A stretch of DNA of 64,000 nt from Paenibacillus sp. P25 (GTDB taxonomy: Bacteria; Bacillota; Bacilli; Paenibacillales; NBRC-103111), in assembly GCA_024704175.1 (NCBI GenBank), contig CP085629.1:2480001-2544000 (forward strand), given 5' to 3'. Position numbers and translations under genes: made by a program. The notes under the pieces are model-generated. The model searched no databases. It was not told where the DNA came from and saw nothing but the letters and a program-made list of their open reading frames with translations. Shown in pieces: positions 48,730-59,054 of the stretch; the stretch's first letter is position 1, and each line of letters starts with the position of its first letter.

Positions 48730-49962
48730 TTAGAAAGCCCAGTTGCCGCCCCGGAAGATCGGCTCCCGTGTCCCGTCCTGCCGCACCCCGTCGATGTTCA
48801 TCTCCGGCGAGCCGATCATGAAATCGACATGAACCAGACTTTTGTTCACACCGTGGGCAGCCAGCTCCTCTTCCTTCATCTCGGTGCCGCCGCTCAGGTT
48901 CACCTGATAAGCCTGGCCGAGCGCCAAGTGGCTGGAAGCATTCTCATCGAACAGCGTATTGTAAAAGATAATATTCGCATTGGAAATCGGAGAATCGTGC
49001 GGCACCAGCGCCACTTCGCCGAGGGATCTCGCCCCGTCGTCCGTATTCAGCGACCGCTCGAGCGCCTCCCTGCCTTGATCCGCCGAGAAGTCGACGACCT
49101 TCCCGTCCTTGAACGTCAGGGAGAAGCCGTCAATGATTTGCCCGCTGTAGTTTAGCGGCTTCGTGCTGCGGACCGTCCCGTTCACGCCGTCCTTATGCGG
49201 CATGGTGAATACTTCCTCCGTCGGCATGTTCGGGTTGAACAGGATGCCCTTGGCGTTCTCCTTCGCTCCGCCGAGCCAAAGATGCTGCTCCGGCAGCTCC
49301 ACCGTCAGACTCGTGCCCGGAGCTTCATATTGAAGCTGCTTGTAACGCTTGCCGTTCAGCGGCTCCACGGTCTCCAGCAGCCGTGCGTTATGCTCCTTCC
49401 ACGCCGCAATCGGGTCCGGCGTATCGATGCGGGTCGCGTCGAAGATGTGCTCCCACAGCTTCTGCACGGCCGACTCCGGCGACAGGTCGGGAAACACCTT
49501 GGCCGCCCACTCTGGCGTCGCGTAAGAGATCAGGGACCAGGAATTCGTATGGGCCATCAAATAGCTGCGGTATTTGTTCAAAGCGGTGGCGCTGGTCTTG
49601 TTCGCCGTAGCGATTCGATCCGGTTCCACGCCCTTCAAGAGGTCGGGATTCGGCGAATAGATCGACAGGAACGCCGCACCGTTCTCCGCAAATTCCTCCC
49701 AGCCCTTGGCCCGCCACATCGGGTATTCGCTGAAGGCTTCCTTCGGCGCCAGCAAATATTTGATGCGCGTGACCTCTTCATCGGCCCAGTCGACGTGCAC
49801 GTTCTTGGCTCCGGCCTTATACGCGTGCTCCGCCACCTTCCTGACCAGATCGGCGGCGGCGATCGGCGCCGTCACAACCAGCGTCTGCCCCTGCTGCACG
49901 TTCACGCCCGTCTTCACGGCCAGCGCCGCGTATTTCTCCAATTGCTCCTGAGTAGGAACCAT
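48730..49962 (-). CDS. ampS: M29-family aminopeptidase (AmpS-like)
   Basis: 410 residues, M29 thermophilic aminopeptidase family. Typical stretches: EQLEKYAALAVKTGVNVQQGQ, LVRKVAEHAYKAGAKNVHVDW, FNPNMPTEEVFTMPHKDGVNG with the metal-ligand Glu pair, and LGEVALVPHDSPISNANIIF, then FYNTLFDENASSHLALGQAY (Glu and His ligands) and LVHVDFMIGS (His, Asp). Cytosolic exo-peptidase that uses Co/Zn. GGAGGG precedes ATG at 49962. Complete and intact, unlike many neighbours; monocistronic. Confidence 0.95.
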   Translation of the reverse strand: MVPTQEQLEKYAALAVKTGVNVQQGQTLVVTAPIAAADLVRKVAEHAYKAGAKNVHVDWADEEVTRIKYLLAPKEAFSEYPMWRAKGWEEFAENGAAFLSIYSPNPDLLKGVEPDRIATANKTSATALNKYRSYLMAHTNSWSLISYATPEWAAKVFPDLSPESAVQKLWEHIFDATRIDTPDPIAAWKEHNARLLETVEPLNGKRYKQLQYEAPGTSLTVELPEQHLWLGGAKENAKGILFNPNMPTEEVFTMPHKDGVNGTVRSTKPLNYSGQIIDGFSLTFKDGKVVDFSADQGREALERSLNTDDGARSLGEVALVPHDSPISNANIIFYNTLFDENASSHLALGQAYQVNLSGGTEMKEEELAAHGVNKSLVHVDFMIGSPEMNIDGVRQDGTREPIFRGGNWAF

Positions 49963-50047
49963 GGGCCATCCCTCCAATGAGTTTGATTTAACCCCCATTA
50001 TATTCCACCTGAAGCCAAAATCCAAAATTAGATTCTCAGTCGCTAAA

Positions 50048-50084
50048 TGGAAAAGGCCGCCCGCCCTATTCAAGCAAGCGGCCT
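50048..50084 (-). terminator. Minus-strand intrinsic terminator
   Basis: AGGCCGC and GCGGCCT arms around the loop, followed on the minus strand by TTTTCC. It ends the aldo/keto reductase gene. Confidence 0.55.
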
Positions 50085-50096
50085 AACCCTTGTATT

Positions 50097-51116
50097 TCAG
50101 TAGTCCCTTCCGGCGCGTCGCTGCTGCTCCGCACGGAGGTCGTACGGGTAACTCACGGGCATGAGGCTCGCCGCGTTAAGACGCTCGACCTGCTCTTCCG
50201 TTAAAGACCATCCGGCGGCACCGAGATTGGCGGCCAGCTGCTCCGGTGTTCGTACCCCGATGATGGGCGAAGTCACTCCCGGGCGCTGCAGCGACCAATT
50301 GATGGCGGTTTGCGCAGGAGTCTTGCCTGCTTCCTCCGCCACCGCAAGCAGGACATCGACTACGTTCCAGGTATGCTCGTTATTGTAATTCGTCCAGGAT
50401 TCGCTCCACCCCTTGGCTTCGGCGCTCGCGACGCGGGAGTCTTCCGGAGGCTGTGCCATCCCCCTGTAGAACTTGCCGCTAAGCCAGCCGCCCCGAAGCG
50501 GGCTCCATGGAATCACGCCCAAGCCTTCGTTCAGGCAAACCGGGATCACTTCGTACTCGGTGGCCCGGCAGAGCAGATTATACTGCGGCTGCAGACAGAC
50601 GAACGGCTCCCAGCCGCGCTGCCTGGAAAGATCGATCGCCTTCTGAAGTCGCCACCCGCGGAAATTGCTCGCCCCCAAGTAACGCACCCACCCGCGGCGC
50701 ACCAGCTCATTCAAGGTGCCGAGCGTCTCTTCCAGCGGCGTCTTCGGATCCCAGGCATGTACCTGGAATAAATCGATATAGTCCGTCCCCAGTCTGCGCA
50801 AGCTGGCCTCCACGCCGGCGAGGATATGCTTGCGGCTTAGTCCTACGTCGTTCGGTCCGGATCCCATGGCAAAACGCACTTTGGTAGCGATTACAAGATC
50901 GTCGCGGTTTTTCCCCTTCAGCCAGCGGCCGACTATTTCTTCGGAAGCGCCGCCGGTATACACATCCGCGGTATCGATAAAATTGCCTCCGGCCTCCACA
51001 AACCGATCCATAATCATCCGGCTGTCCTGCTCACCCGTCTCGCGGCCGAACGTCATCGCGCCCAGGCACAGCTCGCTGACCCGGACTCCGGTATTCCCCA
51101 AATGCTTGTAATTCAT
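50097..51116 (-). CDS. Aldo/keto reductase
   Basis: 339 residues, (beta/alpha)8 AKR. Motifs: [21 protein letters not shown], then [21 protein letters not shown] with the catalytic Asp and Tyr, Lys in [12 protein letters not shown], and the His in [11 protein letters not shown]-terminal NADPH site [16 protein letters not shown]. Closest to the AKR11/YcsN-PdxI-like group of soluble oxidoreductases; acts on aldehydes or sugars. GGGGAGG precedes ATG at 51116. Intact. Confidence 0.92.
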   Translation of the reverse strand: MNYKHLGNTGVRVSELCLGAMTFGRETGEQDSRMIMDRFVEAGGNFIDTADVYTGGASEEIVGRWLKGKNRDDLVIATKVRFAMGSGPNDVGLSRKHILAGVEASLRRLGTDYIDLFQVHAWDPKTPLEETLGTLNELVRRGWVRYLGASNFRGWRLQKAIDLSRQRGWEPFVCLQPQYNLLCRATEYEVIPVCLNEGLGVIPWSPLRGGWLSGKFYRGMAQPPEDSRVASAEAKGWSESWTNYNNEHTWNVVDVLLAVAEEAGKTPAQTAINWSLQRPGVTSPIIGVRTPEQLAANLGAAGWSLTEEQVERLNAASLMPVSYPYDLRAEQQRRAGRDY

Positions 51117-51388
51117 ATGAACTTCCTCCCCTGTCCCGTTGGTTTGGTTCATGCAAGATCACCGTTCCTTAACCATCATAATACAATCCAAGCCAATGCA
51201 TAAGAACTGAAATCATCGTGCTTTACTTACCTTCAAGTAACGATCCGCTTCATCCGGAGGTTCCCCGCGCACCTTTTGGTTCCTATCGAACCGTTTGGTT
51301 CTGCAGCCCACTTAAAAGTGCCGTCTTCCCACCGGACCCAGCCTCCGGCATAATGCAGGTATCCCTTATTTTCAGGAGGAGAAGCCAA

Positions 51389-52183
51389 ATGGAATCATTC
51401 GTTAAAGTACATGTCATGCATACGGGATATTTAAAATACGACCGGGCCCTGTCCTTCAAGGAGCTCGATGTCATTCCGCCGGTAAATCAACGGGGCGAGG
51501 CATACCAGGAGCAGGTTCCCCTCTCCAGTTATTTGATTGAACATCCGAACGGACGGATCGTCGTGGATGCGGGCTGGCATGAAGATATACGCACCAAGCC
51601 GAGGGAGCATTTGGGCGAGGATTTATACCAGTTTATCGAGTATCGTCTTCCTGAAGGCAGCTCGGTGCGGGAACAGCTTGCGGCCCGGCGACTGGCGCCC
51701 GAAGACCTGGATGCCGTAATCGTCAGTCATTTGGATGTGGATCATATCAGCGGGCTTGAGCTTCTCAAGGGCGCGAAGAAGTTTCTCGTCAGCGAACCCG
51801 AATGGCGGAGCGCGGACCCCTCCAAGCAGGTTTGGTATCCGGGAATCGAGTTCGAGTCCTTCGCCCTGGAGCCCATTCCTTACGGTCCTTACAAGCTGGG
51901 AAAAGACGTATTCGGCGACGGCCTTGTGTATCTGGTGTATACCCCCGGGCATACGAACGGGCATGTTTCGGTGCTTGCCCGCGTGGAATCGGGATGGTCG
52001 CTGCTGGCCTCCGATACGGGCTACGCCGAGAAATCGTGGAAGGAGCTTCTCCTGCCGGGATTTACGACCGATGACAAAAAGGCGCTGGAATCGCTGCAGT
52101 GGGTAAAGGAATTCGCCGAGAGGGACGATTGCATCGCGGCCCTAGCGAACCATGACCCGCTGATTCAACCACGGACGTATTAA
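51389..52183 (+). CDS. Metallo-beta-lactamase-fold hydrolase, AHL-lactonase-like
   Basis: 264 residues. The zinc motif VIVSHLDVDHISG (H-x-D-x-D-H), a third His in VYTPGHTNGHVSV, Asp in LASDTGYAEK and a final His in ALANHDP give the dinuclear site. The start KVHVMHTGYL and SSYLIEHPNGRIVVDAGWHED match AiiA/AttM-type lactonases, which open homoserine lactones; other lactone or thioester substrates are equally possible. AGGAGG at 51374 supports the ATG at 51389. Intact, monocistronic. Confidence 0.88.
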   Translation: MESFVKVHVMHTGYLKYDRALSFKELDVIPPVNQRGEAYQEQVPLSSYLIEHPNGRIVVDAGWHEDIRTKPREHLGEDLYQFIEYRLPEGSSVREQLAARRLAPEDLDAVIVSHLDVDHISGLELLKGAKKFLVSEPEWRSADPSKQVWYPGIEFESFALEPIPYGPYKLGKDVFGDGLVYLVYTPGHTNGHVSVLARVESGWSLLASDTGYAEKSWKELLLPGFTTDDKKALESLQWVKEFAERDDCIAALANHDPLIQPRTY

Positions 52184-52197
52184 ACCGGTCGGGAAGA

Positions 52198-52235
52198 AAA
52201 ATACCCATCATGCCCGGGCATGATGGGTATTTTTA
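52198..52235. terminator. Strong bidirectional terminator
   Basis: A perfect 30-bp palindrome (52201-52230, arms ATACCCATCATGCCC and its complement) with AAAA before and TTTT after. Ends the lactonase-like gene (+) and the quinone reductase gene (-). Confidence 0.92.
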
Positions 52236-52238
52236 CGG

Positions 52239-53226
52239 CTAGTTCACTTTCAAGAGCAATTTTCCCCGGGTTACGCCTTGTGCCAACAGCCTGAAGGCTT
52301 CCTCCGCCCCGTCAAGCGTGTAGATCCCGTGAACTTCGGAACGAAGCTCCTTCCGGGCAAGCAGATTCAACGCTTCCAAGGCTCTCGTGCCCACAAGCTC
52401 CGGATTGAAGAGGCTGTAGGAGCCGATTTGAAACCCCGATAGAATGCGGTTGTTAAACCATAGATCGCTATAAGAGTGCATCGCATCCGGTCGCCCCCGG
52501 CATTGCCCAATACAACAAGCCGGCCTAGCGGCTGCAGAACCTCGAAGCTCTTGGTTCTGACCTCTCCTCCCACGGGATCGAGAACCGCGTGCACCCCTTG
52601 CTGCACGGTCAGACGAAGCGTATCCTCTGCAAAACGGGAACGGACGAACAGCTCGTCATATCCGAGAGAAGCGGCCAACGCCGTTTTATCGGCCCGGCCG
52701 ACCGTTCCCAGCACCAGGCCCGCACCGAAGTGCCTTGCCACTTGCCCGAGAAAACTGCCTAATCCGCCCGCGGCTGCATGGACCAGAACGCTTTCCCCTT
52801 TTCTCATCTTAACCACATCAAGGATCGTCATATAAGCGGTTGTCAAATTCACGATGGAAGCGGCCGCTTCCTCTAAGGCAAGTTCCGCATCCAGCCTTCG
52901 CAAAGGCACGGTAAGCTCGGGTCGGACCGAAACCACGGAAGCAAAGGCTCCAAGCTCCGTTAGCGTCATGGCGGCTACAGGCTCTCCGACCTGGAACCCT
53001 TCCACGCCTTCGCCGATTTCCCTGATATAACCGGAAACCTCCAGGCCGGGAACAAACGGCGGCCGGACGTGCGCAAATTCCCCCGGTTCAGCATCACGTC
53101 CACAAATCCTACCCCGGCATATTCGACATCGATCGTAATCCTGCCCGGCGCCGCTGCAGGGTCCGGCATTTCTTTCACCCGCAGCATGCTCTCCTTACCG
53201 GGTTGTTCCACAACAAGTGCCTTCAT
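52239..53226 (-). CDS. Zinc-independent quinone oxidoreductase, MDR family (two frameshifts)
   Basis: About 330 residues after restoring bases at about 53065 and 52489. N-terminal GroES fold (MKALVVEQPGKESMLRVKE, then GVGFVDVMLNRGNLRT and PFVPGLEVSGYIREIGEGVEGF), Rossmann part VLVHAAAGGLGSFLGQVARHFG, and the end (FNNRILSGFQIGSY, LRSEVHGIYTLDGAEEAFRLL). No zinc ligands. GAGGAGAG precedes the ATG at 53226, which overlaps the MFS stop (ATGA), so it is cotranscribed with that transporter. Reduces quinones or enones. Confidence 0.88.
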
Positions 53227-54446
53227 ATTTTTTCTCTCTCCTCTAATTCATTTGGGCGGTCTGCCCTCTTATTCCGTCTGATCTCAAGATTCAGGCTTAA
53301 CCCGATCAGCGCCAAGCCGGCAAACGTAATACACGCAGCGAACACCGGAACCGCCGGAAGACCGAAGCGGCTGTCAATCACCGTGCCGCCTAACCAGGCG
53401 CCGGCCGCATTGCTGACATGCAGCGCCGATACATTGATCGTTGTGACCAAATTCGGAGCTTCTTTCGCCTTATTCATCACATTCACCGTCAGGCAAGGCA
53501 GAATGCCGAAGCTGAAGACACCAAGCATAAATACATCGGTCGCTGCGGCTATCTTGCTGTGGGAAGCCGCCGTAAGCAGAAGCAGGAACAACGCGAGTCC
53601 GCCGGTGATTCCGGCCAAGGCGCGGTTCAAATGCCAGTCCGCCAGACGTCCTCCCAACGCATTGCCGAGCGTGACGCCGATACCGAACAGGACAAGAATC
53701 CACGATACCGATGGCGCATCATAGCCCGTAATATCCTCCAGGAACGGCGCAATATAGGTAAATGTCATAAATACGCCGCCGAAGCAAACCGCCGTGACGG
53801 CGAGTGCGAGCAGTACCGGAGGCCTGCCGAGTACAGCGAGCTCCTTGCGGAAATTGGCGCCTGGAGCGGAAGATTCCCTTGGAAGGAGCAGGGCGATGCC
53901 GATCAGGGCCAGCGTGCCGATGACGGTAATAACCGCAAAGGTCGAACGCCAGCCGAAGCCCTGTCCCAGGAAGGTGCCGAAAGGAACGCCGACGATGTTG
54001 GCCACCGATGCGCCTCCTACCAGGACGGAAACCGCCCAAGCCCGTTTATTCTCCGGCACCATGCCGGCGGCAACGACTGCGGCGGCCCCGAAGAATGAGC
54101 CGTGAGCGAAGGAAGCCACAATCCTGGCGAAGAGCAGCATCTTAAACCCGGCTGCGGCGGCCGCCAGCGCATTGCCTAGGGCGAATAGCAGCATCAGCAT
54201 GACCAGCGACCGTTTGCGGGAGAGCCGGTTGGTCAGTGCAATCATCACCGGTCCGGACAATGCGACTCCCAGCGAATAGCCGCTAATGAGCATTCCGGTA
54301 TCCGGGATCGATACCTGGAGGTCTTTCGCGATATCCGTCAGAATGCCCATAATCACGAATTCGCTCATGCCTATTGCAAATGCGCATACCGCCATAGCCA
54401 GCGGCGGCAGTCTTGCGGACCGCGTCCGATTCTCTATTGTTTTCAC
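53223..54446 (-). CDS. MFS transporter, DHA1-type (AraJ/YdhP-like)
   Basis: 407 residues, 12 helices, intact. Signatures: PLAMAVCAFAIGMSEFVIMGILTDIA, then SGYSLGVALSGPVMIALTNRLSRKRSL (motif A), FAHGSFFGAAAVVAAGMVP and GVPFGTFLGQGFGWRSTF, all as in arabinose/inner-membrane efflux proteins. GTG start at 54446 with AAGGAG. Coupled to the quinone reductase through ATGA. With the XRE gene nearby it may form an efflux/detoxification unit. Confidence 0.93.
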   Translation of the reverse strand: MKTIENRTRSARLPPLAMAVCAFAIGMSEFVIMGILTDIAKDLQVSIPDTGMLISGYSLGVALSGPVMIALTNRLSRKRSLVMLMLLFALGNALAAAAAGFKMLLFARIVASFAHGSFFGAAAVVAAGMVPENKRAWAVSVLVGGASVANIVGVPFGTFLGQGFGWRSTFAVITVIGTLALIGIALLLPRESSAPGANFRKELAVLGRPPVLLALAVTAVCFGGVFMTFTYIAPFLEDITGYDAPSVSWILVLFGIGVTLGNALGGRLADWHLNRALAGITGGLALFLLLLTAASHSKIAAATDVFMLGVFSFGILPCLTVNVMNKAKEAPNLVTTINVSALHVSNAAGAWLGGTVIDSRFGLPAVPVFAACITFAGLALIGLSLNLEIRRNKRADRPNELEEREKI

Positions 54447-54563
54447 AGTGCATGCATCTCCTTTCCCGTGGTGTCCCTTATCACGTTACAACGCAAGCCC
54501 ATCGTGAACCAGACCATTTTCTAACTAGTATAAAAGCTACCAGCCTAACTCGGCCCAAAAGAA

Positions 54564-54597
54564 AAACCCGCCCGAGCGTCATGCTCATAGGCGGGTT
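54564..54597 (-). terminator. Minus-strand terminator overlapping a stop codon
   Basis: AACCCGCC and GGCGGGTT arms, followed on the minus strand by TTTTTCTTTT. The stop of the XRE gene (54585-54587) lies inside the hairpin. Confidence 0.8.
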
Positions 54598-55438
54598 GTC
54601 ATCGCGAGTCCGTTATGCCAGGCGGCCAGCTTCTCGGCGGTCTGCGTCCCCGGGATCGGAGAATAGATGCAGCACATCAGGTGATCGAGGTCGTTGATTT
54701 GATTAAACGTAATGATTTCAAAGTGCAGGTCGCCCATTCCGGGGTGCCTGATCTCCACCGTCATCCCGTTCTTATCCGCTACCTCATGCAGGGTCCACCA
54801 TTCGCAAAATTCTTTGCTTTGTTTCTTCAGCTCTTTCACAAGATCCGTATACCATGCCTCGGAGGCGGACAAATCATAGCTTTTACGAAAGAACGACAGC
54901 GCAATCTTGGTCGACTGCTCCCAGTTGACGACCTTGGCCCGGTACGCCGGATGCAGAAAGGAGAGCTTCAGCATGATCCTCTCCTCCGCCGGAATGGCGG
55001 CAAAGTCGGTCAATATCTCGCCGGCTATGGCGTTCCAGGCGATCAGCCGGTTGCGGGGTCCGATGACGAAGAAGGGATAAGGCGTCGTATCGACCAAATA
55101 CCGGAAAGCCGGTGTCAGCCGGTATTCGGATACATCCCGGGGACGGGAAGCATACCGGCCGGTCAGCAGCAGCAAATACTCGCGTTCCGCAGGGGTTAAC
55201 CGCAGGGCATCCGAAATCCGCTCCAGCACATCGGCCGACGCCGAGACCTCCCTTCCCTGCTCCAGCCAGGTATACCAGGTCAGGCTGACGTCGGCGAGCA
55301 GCGCCACTTCCTCGCGGCGCAGGCCCGGCGTCCTCCGGCGCGTGTGCCCTTCCGGCGCCCGAGCTGCTTCGGTGATAAGACAGACCTTCGTTTCTTTAAA
55401 AAGTCCCCGATGGCCTTTCTCTGTTGTTGTAATTCCAT
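54585..55438 (-). CDS. XRE-family regulator with MmyB-like ligand domain (one frameshift)
   Basis: About 284 residues after restoring one G (plus C run 55358-55360). N-terminal helix-turn-helix: AIGDFLKKRRSVLSPKQLG, EEVALLADVSLTWYTWLEQGR, DVLERISDALRLTPAERE. The C-terminal MmyB-like domain (YPFFVIGPRNRLIAWNAIAGEI, then CCIYSPIPGT) probably binds a fatty acid or hydrophobic ligand, as in the MmyB/YtxR group. ATG at 55438 with AGGAG. It lies upstream of the MFS operon in the same direction, so it may control that operon. Confidence 0.88.
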
Positions 55439-55569
55439 GCTATGAACTCCTATCCGGGTAGTTTTTATGCTAGTTTTCTCTCCTACTGTTTCAAGTATAG
55501 AGGGCGTGCTAACCTCGAATCAAGCCCGCTGCTGCGGTTTCATTCATTTCAAGAAAGAAGGTCCAATCT

Positions 55570-56497
55570 ATGCCGCTTCACGAACAAGCCAAACAATTTC
55601 TGCAAGACATCTCCACACTTCCGGCCTCCCATACGATAGAGCCTGCCGAACTGCGCGCGATGGTCGCCGGTACGATCATGTCCGAAACGTATGCCCTTGA
55701 ATCCACCGAGGATGTGGAGCTCCCAGGCCCGCACGGCCCCTTGACCCTGCGGATTTACCGGCCATTAAAGGACCAGTTGCTCCCCGTCATCGTATTCTAC
55801 CATGGAGGAGGCTTCGTCCTCTGCGATATCGATAAATACGATCCGCTATGCAGGAAGCTCGCCGCCATGACCGGTCTGCGCCGTCGTCTCCGTCGGGTAC
55901 CGCTTGGCGCCGGAGTACAAATTCCCCGTCGCCGTGGAAGAAGCCGTCTTCGCGGCGGAATGGGTCTATGCGAACTGCGCCGCCCTCGGCTTCGATCCCG
56001 CCAGGCTGATCGCAGCCGGCGACAGTGCCGGAGGCAATCTGGCGGCCGTCGTCGCACAGTCGGCACGTCAAAGCGGCAGGCTGAACATCGCCGCCCAGCT
56101 CTTAATTTGTCCTTTGACCGATTGGAACGGGGACTATGAATCCCGCCGGCAGTTTGCATCGGGATACTTTTTGGATGCGGAAATCATGGACTATTTTGCC
56201 CGGCATTACCTGCGCGGCGACGCGGATCGATTGAACCCGCTGGCCTCGCCCGCCCTGGGCGATGTCACCGGTTTGCCGCCCGCTTTGATCATCACGGCCG
56301 AATGCGACCTGCTGCGGGACGAGGGCGAGGCATACGGCCATCGGTTGGTTCAGGCCGGTGTCAGAACGACTATTAAACGCTATCCCGGGATGATTCACGG
56401 GTTTTATGCCATGACCGATTTGTTCACGGACGCCCATGGGGTTTACGAAGAGATTAGAAGGGAGCTTGAAAGCCTAGTCTGCGTTGACAAAAGCTGA
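55570..56497 (+). CDS. HSL-type alpha/beta hydrolase (esterase) (one frameshift)
   Basis: About 308 residues after removing one surplus base at about 55875. HSL-family esterase: oxyanion motif FYHGGGFVL, nucleophile Ser in GDSAGGNLAA, acid Asp in ECDLLRDEG, His in MIHGFYAM. The order and spacing fit carboxylesterases that act on short-chain esters. ATG at 55570 with GAAGG. The TetR gene follows 22 bp later and its -35 box lies inside this 3' end. Likely an ester/drug-modifying enzyme under TetR control. Confidence 0.9.
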
Positions 56498-56519
56498 TTA
56501 GTACTATAAAGTTCTACTT

Positions 56520-57127
56520 ATGAAGAACATATCCAATCGCGAGCATGTTGTCCAAGTGGTTTCCGAAATGTTCCTGAAGCATGGCTTTAACACGACCAGC
56601 ATGGATGATGTCGTCAAGCAAAGCGGCGTTTCGAAATCGAATATTTATTATCATTTCAAAAGCAAGGATGAGCTGGCTTTGGCCGTTCTGGAAGCCAATA
56701 TTGCGATGCTGGATGGCTTTTATGAACAGGCGTCCGGAGAAACCGGTGCAGCGGGAAAGCTGAGGCGGTATACGGATCTTCTGATCGGGGAGCTGACCGG
56801 GCGGGACTGCGCCGGAGGCTGTCCGCTGATGTCGCTGATGGTGGAGGCGGGCAAAACGAACGAGGCCGTTCGCGTGCGCCTAGAGCGGTTTTTTGAGGAG
56901 CAGTCCGTCCTGGCGGCACCCTGCTTGAGGAAGGAGCACGGCAGGGAGAAATCCGCAGAGATCTCCCCGCCCGTACGCTCGCTTCTTTGTTCCTGTCTTG
57001 GCTGGAAGGTGCGCTGATGATGGCCGGCATACGGAAGGACGCCTCCGCCCTTCTGGAAGAGCGCAATGCGCTCCTCGGCATGCTGAAGGCTTCGCCGCAA
57101 TCTACCCATTCGGCGTTGCCCGGGTAA
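56520..57127 (+). CDS. TetR-family transcriptional regulator (one frameshift)
   Basis: About 202 residues after restoring one G near 56915. N-terminal helix-turn-helix: EHVVQVVSEMFLKHGFNTTSMDDVVKQSGVSKSNIYYHFKSKDELALAVL. The ligand-binding domain has CAGGCPLMSLMVEAG and, in the other frame, LASLFLSWLEGALMMAGIRKD. This pattern belongs to the YcfQ/YxaF-like group of efflux and hydrolase repressors. TTGACA (56484-56489) and TATAAA (56505-56510) give a possible promoter with a 15-bp spacer. It follows the esterase in the same direction and probably represses both. Confidence 0.88.
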
Positions 57128-57150
57128 GTTCCGGTGCACCCGTACCGGAG

Positions 57151-57693
57151 CTACTCAAACAACAGATACCAATAAACGGCCGACTCTTCCCGGTCCTTAT
57201 GCAAGCCTTTGTACAAATACCGGTCGAATCCGCCGATGACAAAGCCGCGACTCTCGTAAAACCGGCATGCTTTGACATTCGTGTTCTGCGTCTCCAGCAT
57301 GATTCCGGACAGGCCGCGGGATTTCGCCCATAGCGCGGCCTGTTCGATCAGCCGGCGACCGATACCGAACCTTCGATAAGCTTGATCCACCCGGATGTCT
57401 TCTACATAAGCATAATGATTCCAGCTTCGCTTCAAATCGATTTGGCCCACCACTTTTTCGCCGGTCCGTGCCAGATAGGTGATTTGATCGGCTGGAGCAT
57501 CAACCGGAGAATTCCCTGCCGCTTCCGCCTCATCCTCCTCCTCGTAGCTCTTCCTGTAAGCCGGTACCTCTTTAACCTGATACCCGATCTTCCCGTCGGC
57601 CATTGTCAGCATCAGAACCGAATCTACGATGAAGTCGCCGTCCACCTCCACCGTCTCGTCTTTGCCCACGCATTCCTCTATTGAAATATTCAT
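57151..57693 (-). CDS. satA: Streptothricin N-acetyltransferase-like GNAT protein
   Basis: 180 residues. N-terminal part as in SatA (FIVDSVLMLTMADGKIGYQVKEVPAYRKSY), then the GNAT core: YAYVEDIRVDQAYRRFGIGRRLIEQAALWAKSRG with the acetyl-CoA loop Q/R-x-x-G-x-G/A (RRFGIGR) and ACRFYESRGFVIGG. In B. subtilis this family (SatA/YyaR) inactivates streptothricin by acetylating its beta-lysine. AGGAGG precedes the ATG. Intact. Resistance is inferred from family only. Confidence 0.82.
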   Translation of the reverse strand: MNISIEECVGKDETVEVDGDFIVDSVLMLTMADGKIGYQVKEVPAYRKSYEEEDEAEAAGNSPVDAPADQITYLARTGEKVVGQIDLKRSWNHYAYVEDIRVDQAYRRFGIGRRLIEQAALWAKSRGLSGIMLETQNTNVKACRFYESRGFVIGGFDRYLYKGLHKDREESAVYWYLLFE

Positions 57694-57836
57694 TCGTCTA
57701 CGTCCTCCTATCTTCTCTGCCTGCTTAAGAAAAAATAGGAAGTCACGGCGGACCCCGGACTTAACGAAATACGAAGGATTCGCTCATGCTGAAATTCCTC
57801 CCCCATCCCTTGTTTATCCGGCCTGTTCAGCCCCGG

Positions 57837-58667
57837 CTATCTGCGGCGTCTTGTTCTCGGCGGCGGAGACGCAGCTGGAGCGCTGTCCGGAACCATAGCG
57901 AAAGGCGCAGGCTCACGAACCGTCTTCAGGCTTCGCGTTAAAGCCTCCATCAGGTCAATCACTTGCGGAGCTTCCGGCTGCACGGGCTCCATATGATGAA
58001 GCTTGGCGTCGATCAGCCGCCTCAATGCAGCTTCATAATCACTACGGTAATCACTTCGGAAAGCCCCGCTGATCTGCTCGATCAATTGGGTGGCCATCTG
58101 CAGCTCCACCTCGCCAAGGCGCACCGCCTCTTCAACGCCGGGTACCTCCCGGATCGGCCGCACTTCCGCCGGATAATAAATCATGTTCAGGACCAGTCCG
58201 TTGCCGTGCAGGCGGATGACGCTTAAATGCTCGCTCGTTCGAAAAGCAATCTTCGCCACGGCCACCTTGCCCGTTTGAGCCATCGCCGCATGCAGCGACC
58301 GGTAAGGCTTACCGCCGTACTCGGCCGGTCCCAAATAATAAGCGCTCTCGTAAAATATCGGATCGATGCTGCTGTGATCCGTAAAGTGAAGAATTTCAAT
58401 CGTCCGCAGCGTAGGAAGCGGCAACTTGTCCATGTCCTCTTCGGTCAGCGTGACAAACTGCATCGGCGCATATTCATAGCCCCGGATGATCTCCTGCTGA
58501 ACCACCTCGCGGCGGCATGCAGGACACCATTTCTTATACTGAATCGGTCGCCGGCAATCCTGATGCAGACTGCGGAAGCTGGTCTTATGCTCCTCCGTCG
58601 CTTTGTACAGGCTGACCGGAATATTCACCAGCCCAAACGTGATACTGCCCTTCCACATCGATCGCAT
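57837..58667 (-). CDS. ku: Ku DNA-end-binding protein (NHEJ)
   Basis: 276 residues. Single Ku core: MWKGSITFGLVNIPVSLYKATEE, LHQDCRRPIQYKKWCPACRREV (CxxC-containing loop), GYEYAPMQFVTLTEEDMD, IDPIFYESAYYLGP and the C-terminal basic tail PPRTRRRR. Bacterial Ku homodimer threads onto DNA ends and recruits LigD. In spore formers it repairs breaks at germination. No ligD is in this window. GGAGGG precedes the ATG at 58667. Intact. Confidence 0.97.
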   Translation of the reverse strand: MRSMWKGSITFGLVNIPVSLYKATEEHKTSFRSLHQDCRRPIQYKKWCPACRREVVQQEIIRGYEYAPMQFVTLTEEDMDKLPLPTLRTIEILHFTDHSSIDPIFYESAYYLGPAEYGGKPYRSLHAAMAQTGKVAVAKIAFRTSEHLSVIRLHGNGLVLNMIYYPAEVRPIREVPGVEEAVRLGEVELQMATQLIEQISGAFRSDYRSDYEAALRRLIDAKLHHMEPVQPEAPQVIDLMEALTRSLKTVREPAPFAMVPDSAPAASPPPRTRRRR

Positions 58668-58871
58668 GCGAACGCCCTCCTGCCATTTTTTCTTACAATT
58701 CCCAAAACGGCGGTTCGCTACTCTTCATCTCAGGACAGCGGGGCAACCGGACCCCTGCGGCTTTCGGGTCTGCTGCTTCCTACTTTATCATAGATCAAAA
58801 ATAGATGGTATCGTTTTCCAATGAGCTGCATATATATCTTTCGTTTGGAATTTAAGTCGCCGAGGTGGTAT

Positions 58872-59054
58872 ATGGTGACTGCAGTGAAGGAAATCAGCGG
58901 CAAGGAATATGCGATGAGCAAGCTTCAAGACATGGATTTGGATCAAATCGCCAATTGGGTCCGAAGCCTGCCCGAAGACAGGTGGAAGGAGATTTTCATA
59001 TTTTACTGGCCTGCTCTGGCGAAAAAATGCGGGATCACGGAGGACACGGCATAA
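58872..59054 (+). CDS. Small protein, unknown function
   Basis: 60 residues from ATG at 58872 (GAGGTGG close upstream) or 46 from the ATG at 58914 (AAGGAA upstream). The conserved-looking part is MSKLQDMDLDQIANWVRSLPEDRWKEI followed by FYWPALAKKCG: helical, with two Trp and an acidic face. No family recognised. It faces the Ku gene across a divergent 200-bp region. Confidence 0.5.
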   Translation: MVTAVKEISGKEYAMSKLQDMDLDQIANWVRSLPEDRWKEIFIFYWPALAKKCGITEDTA

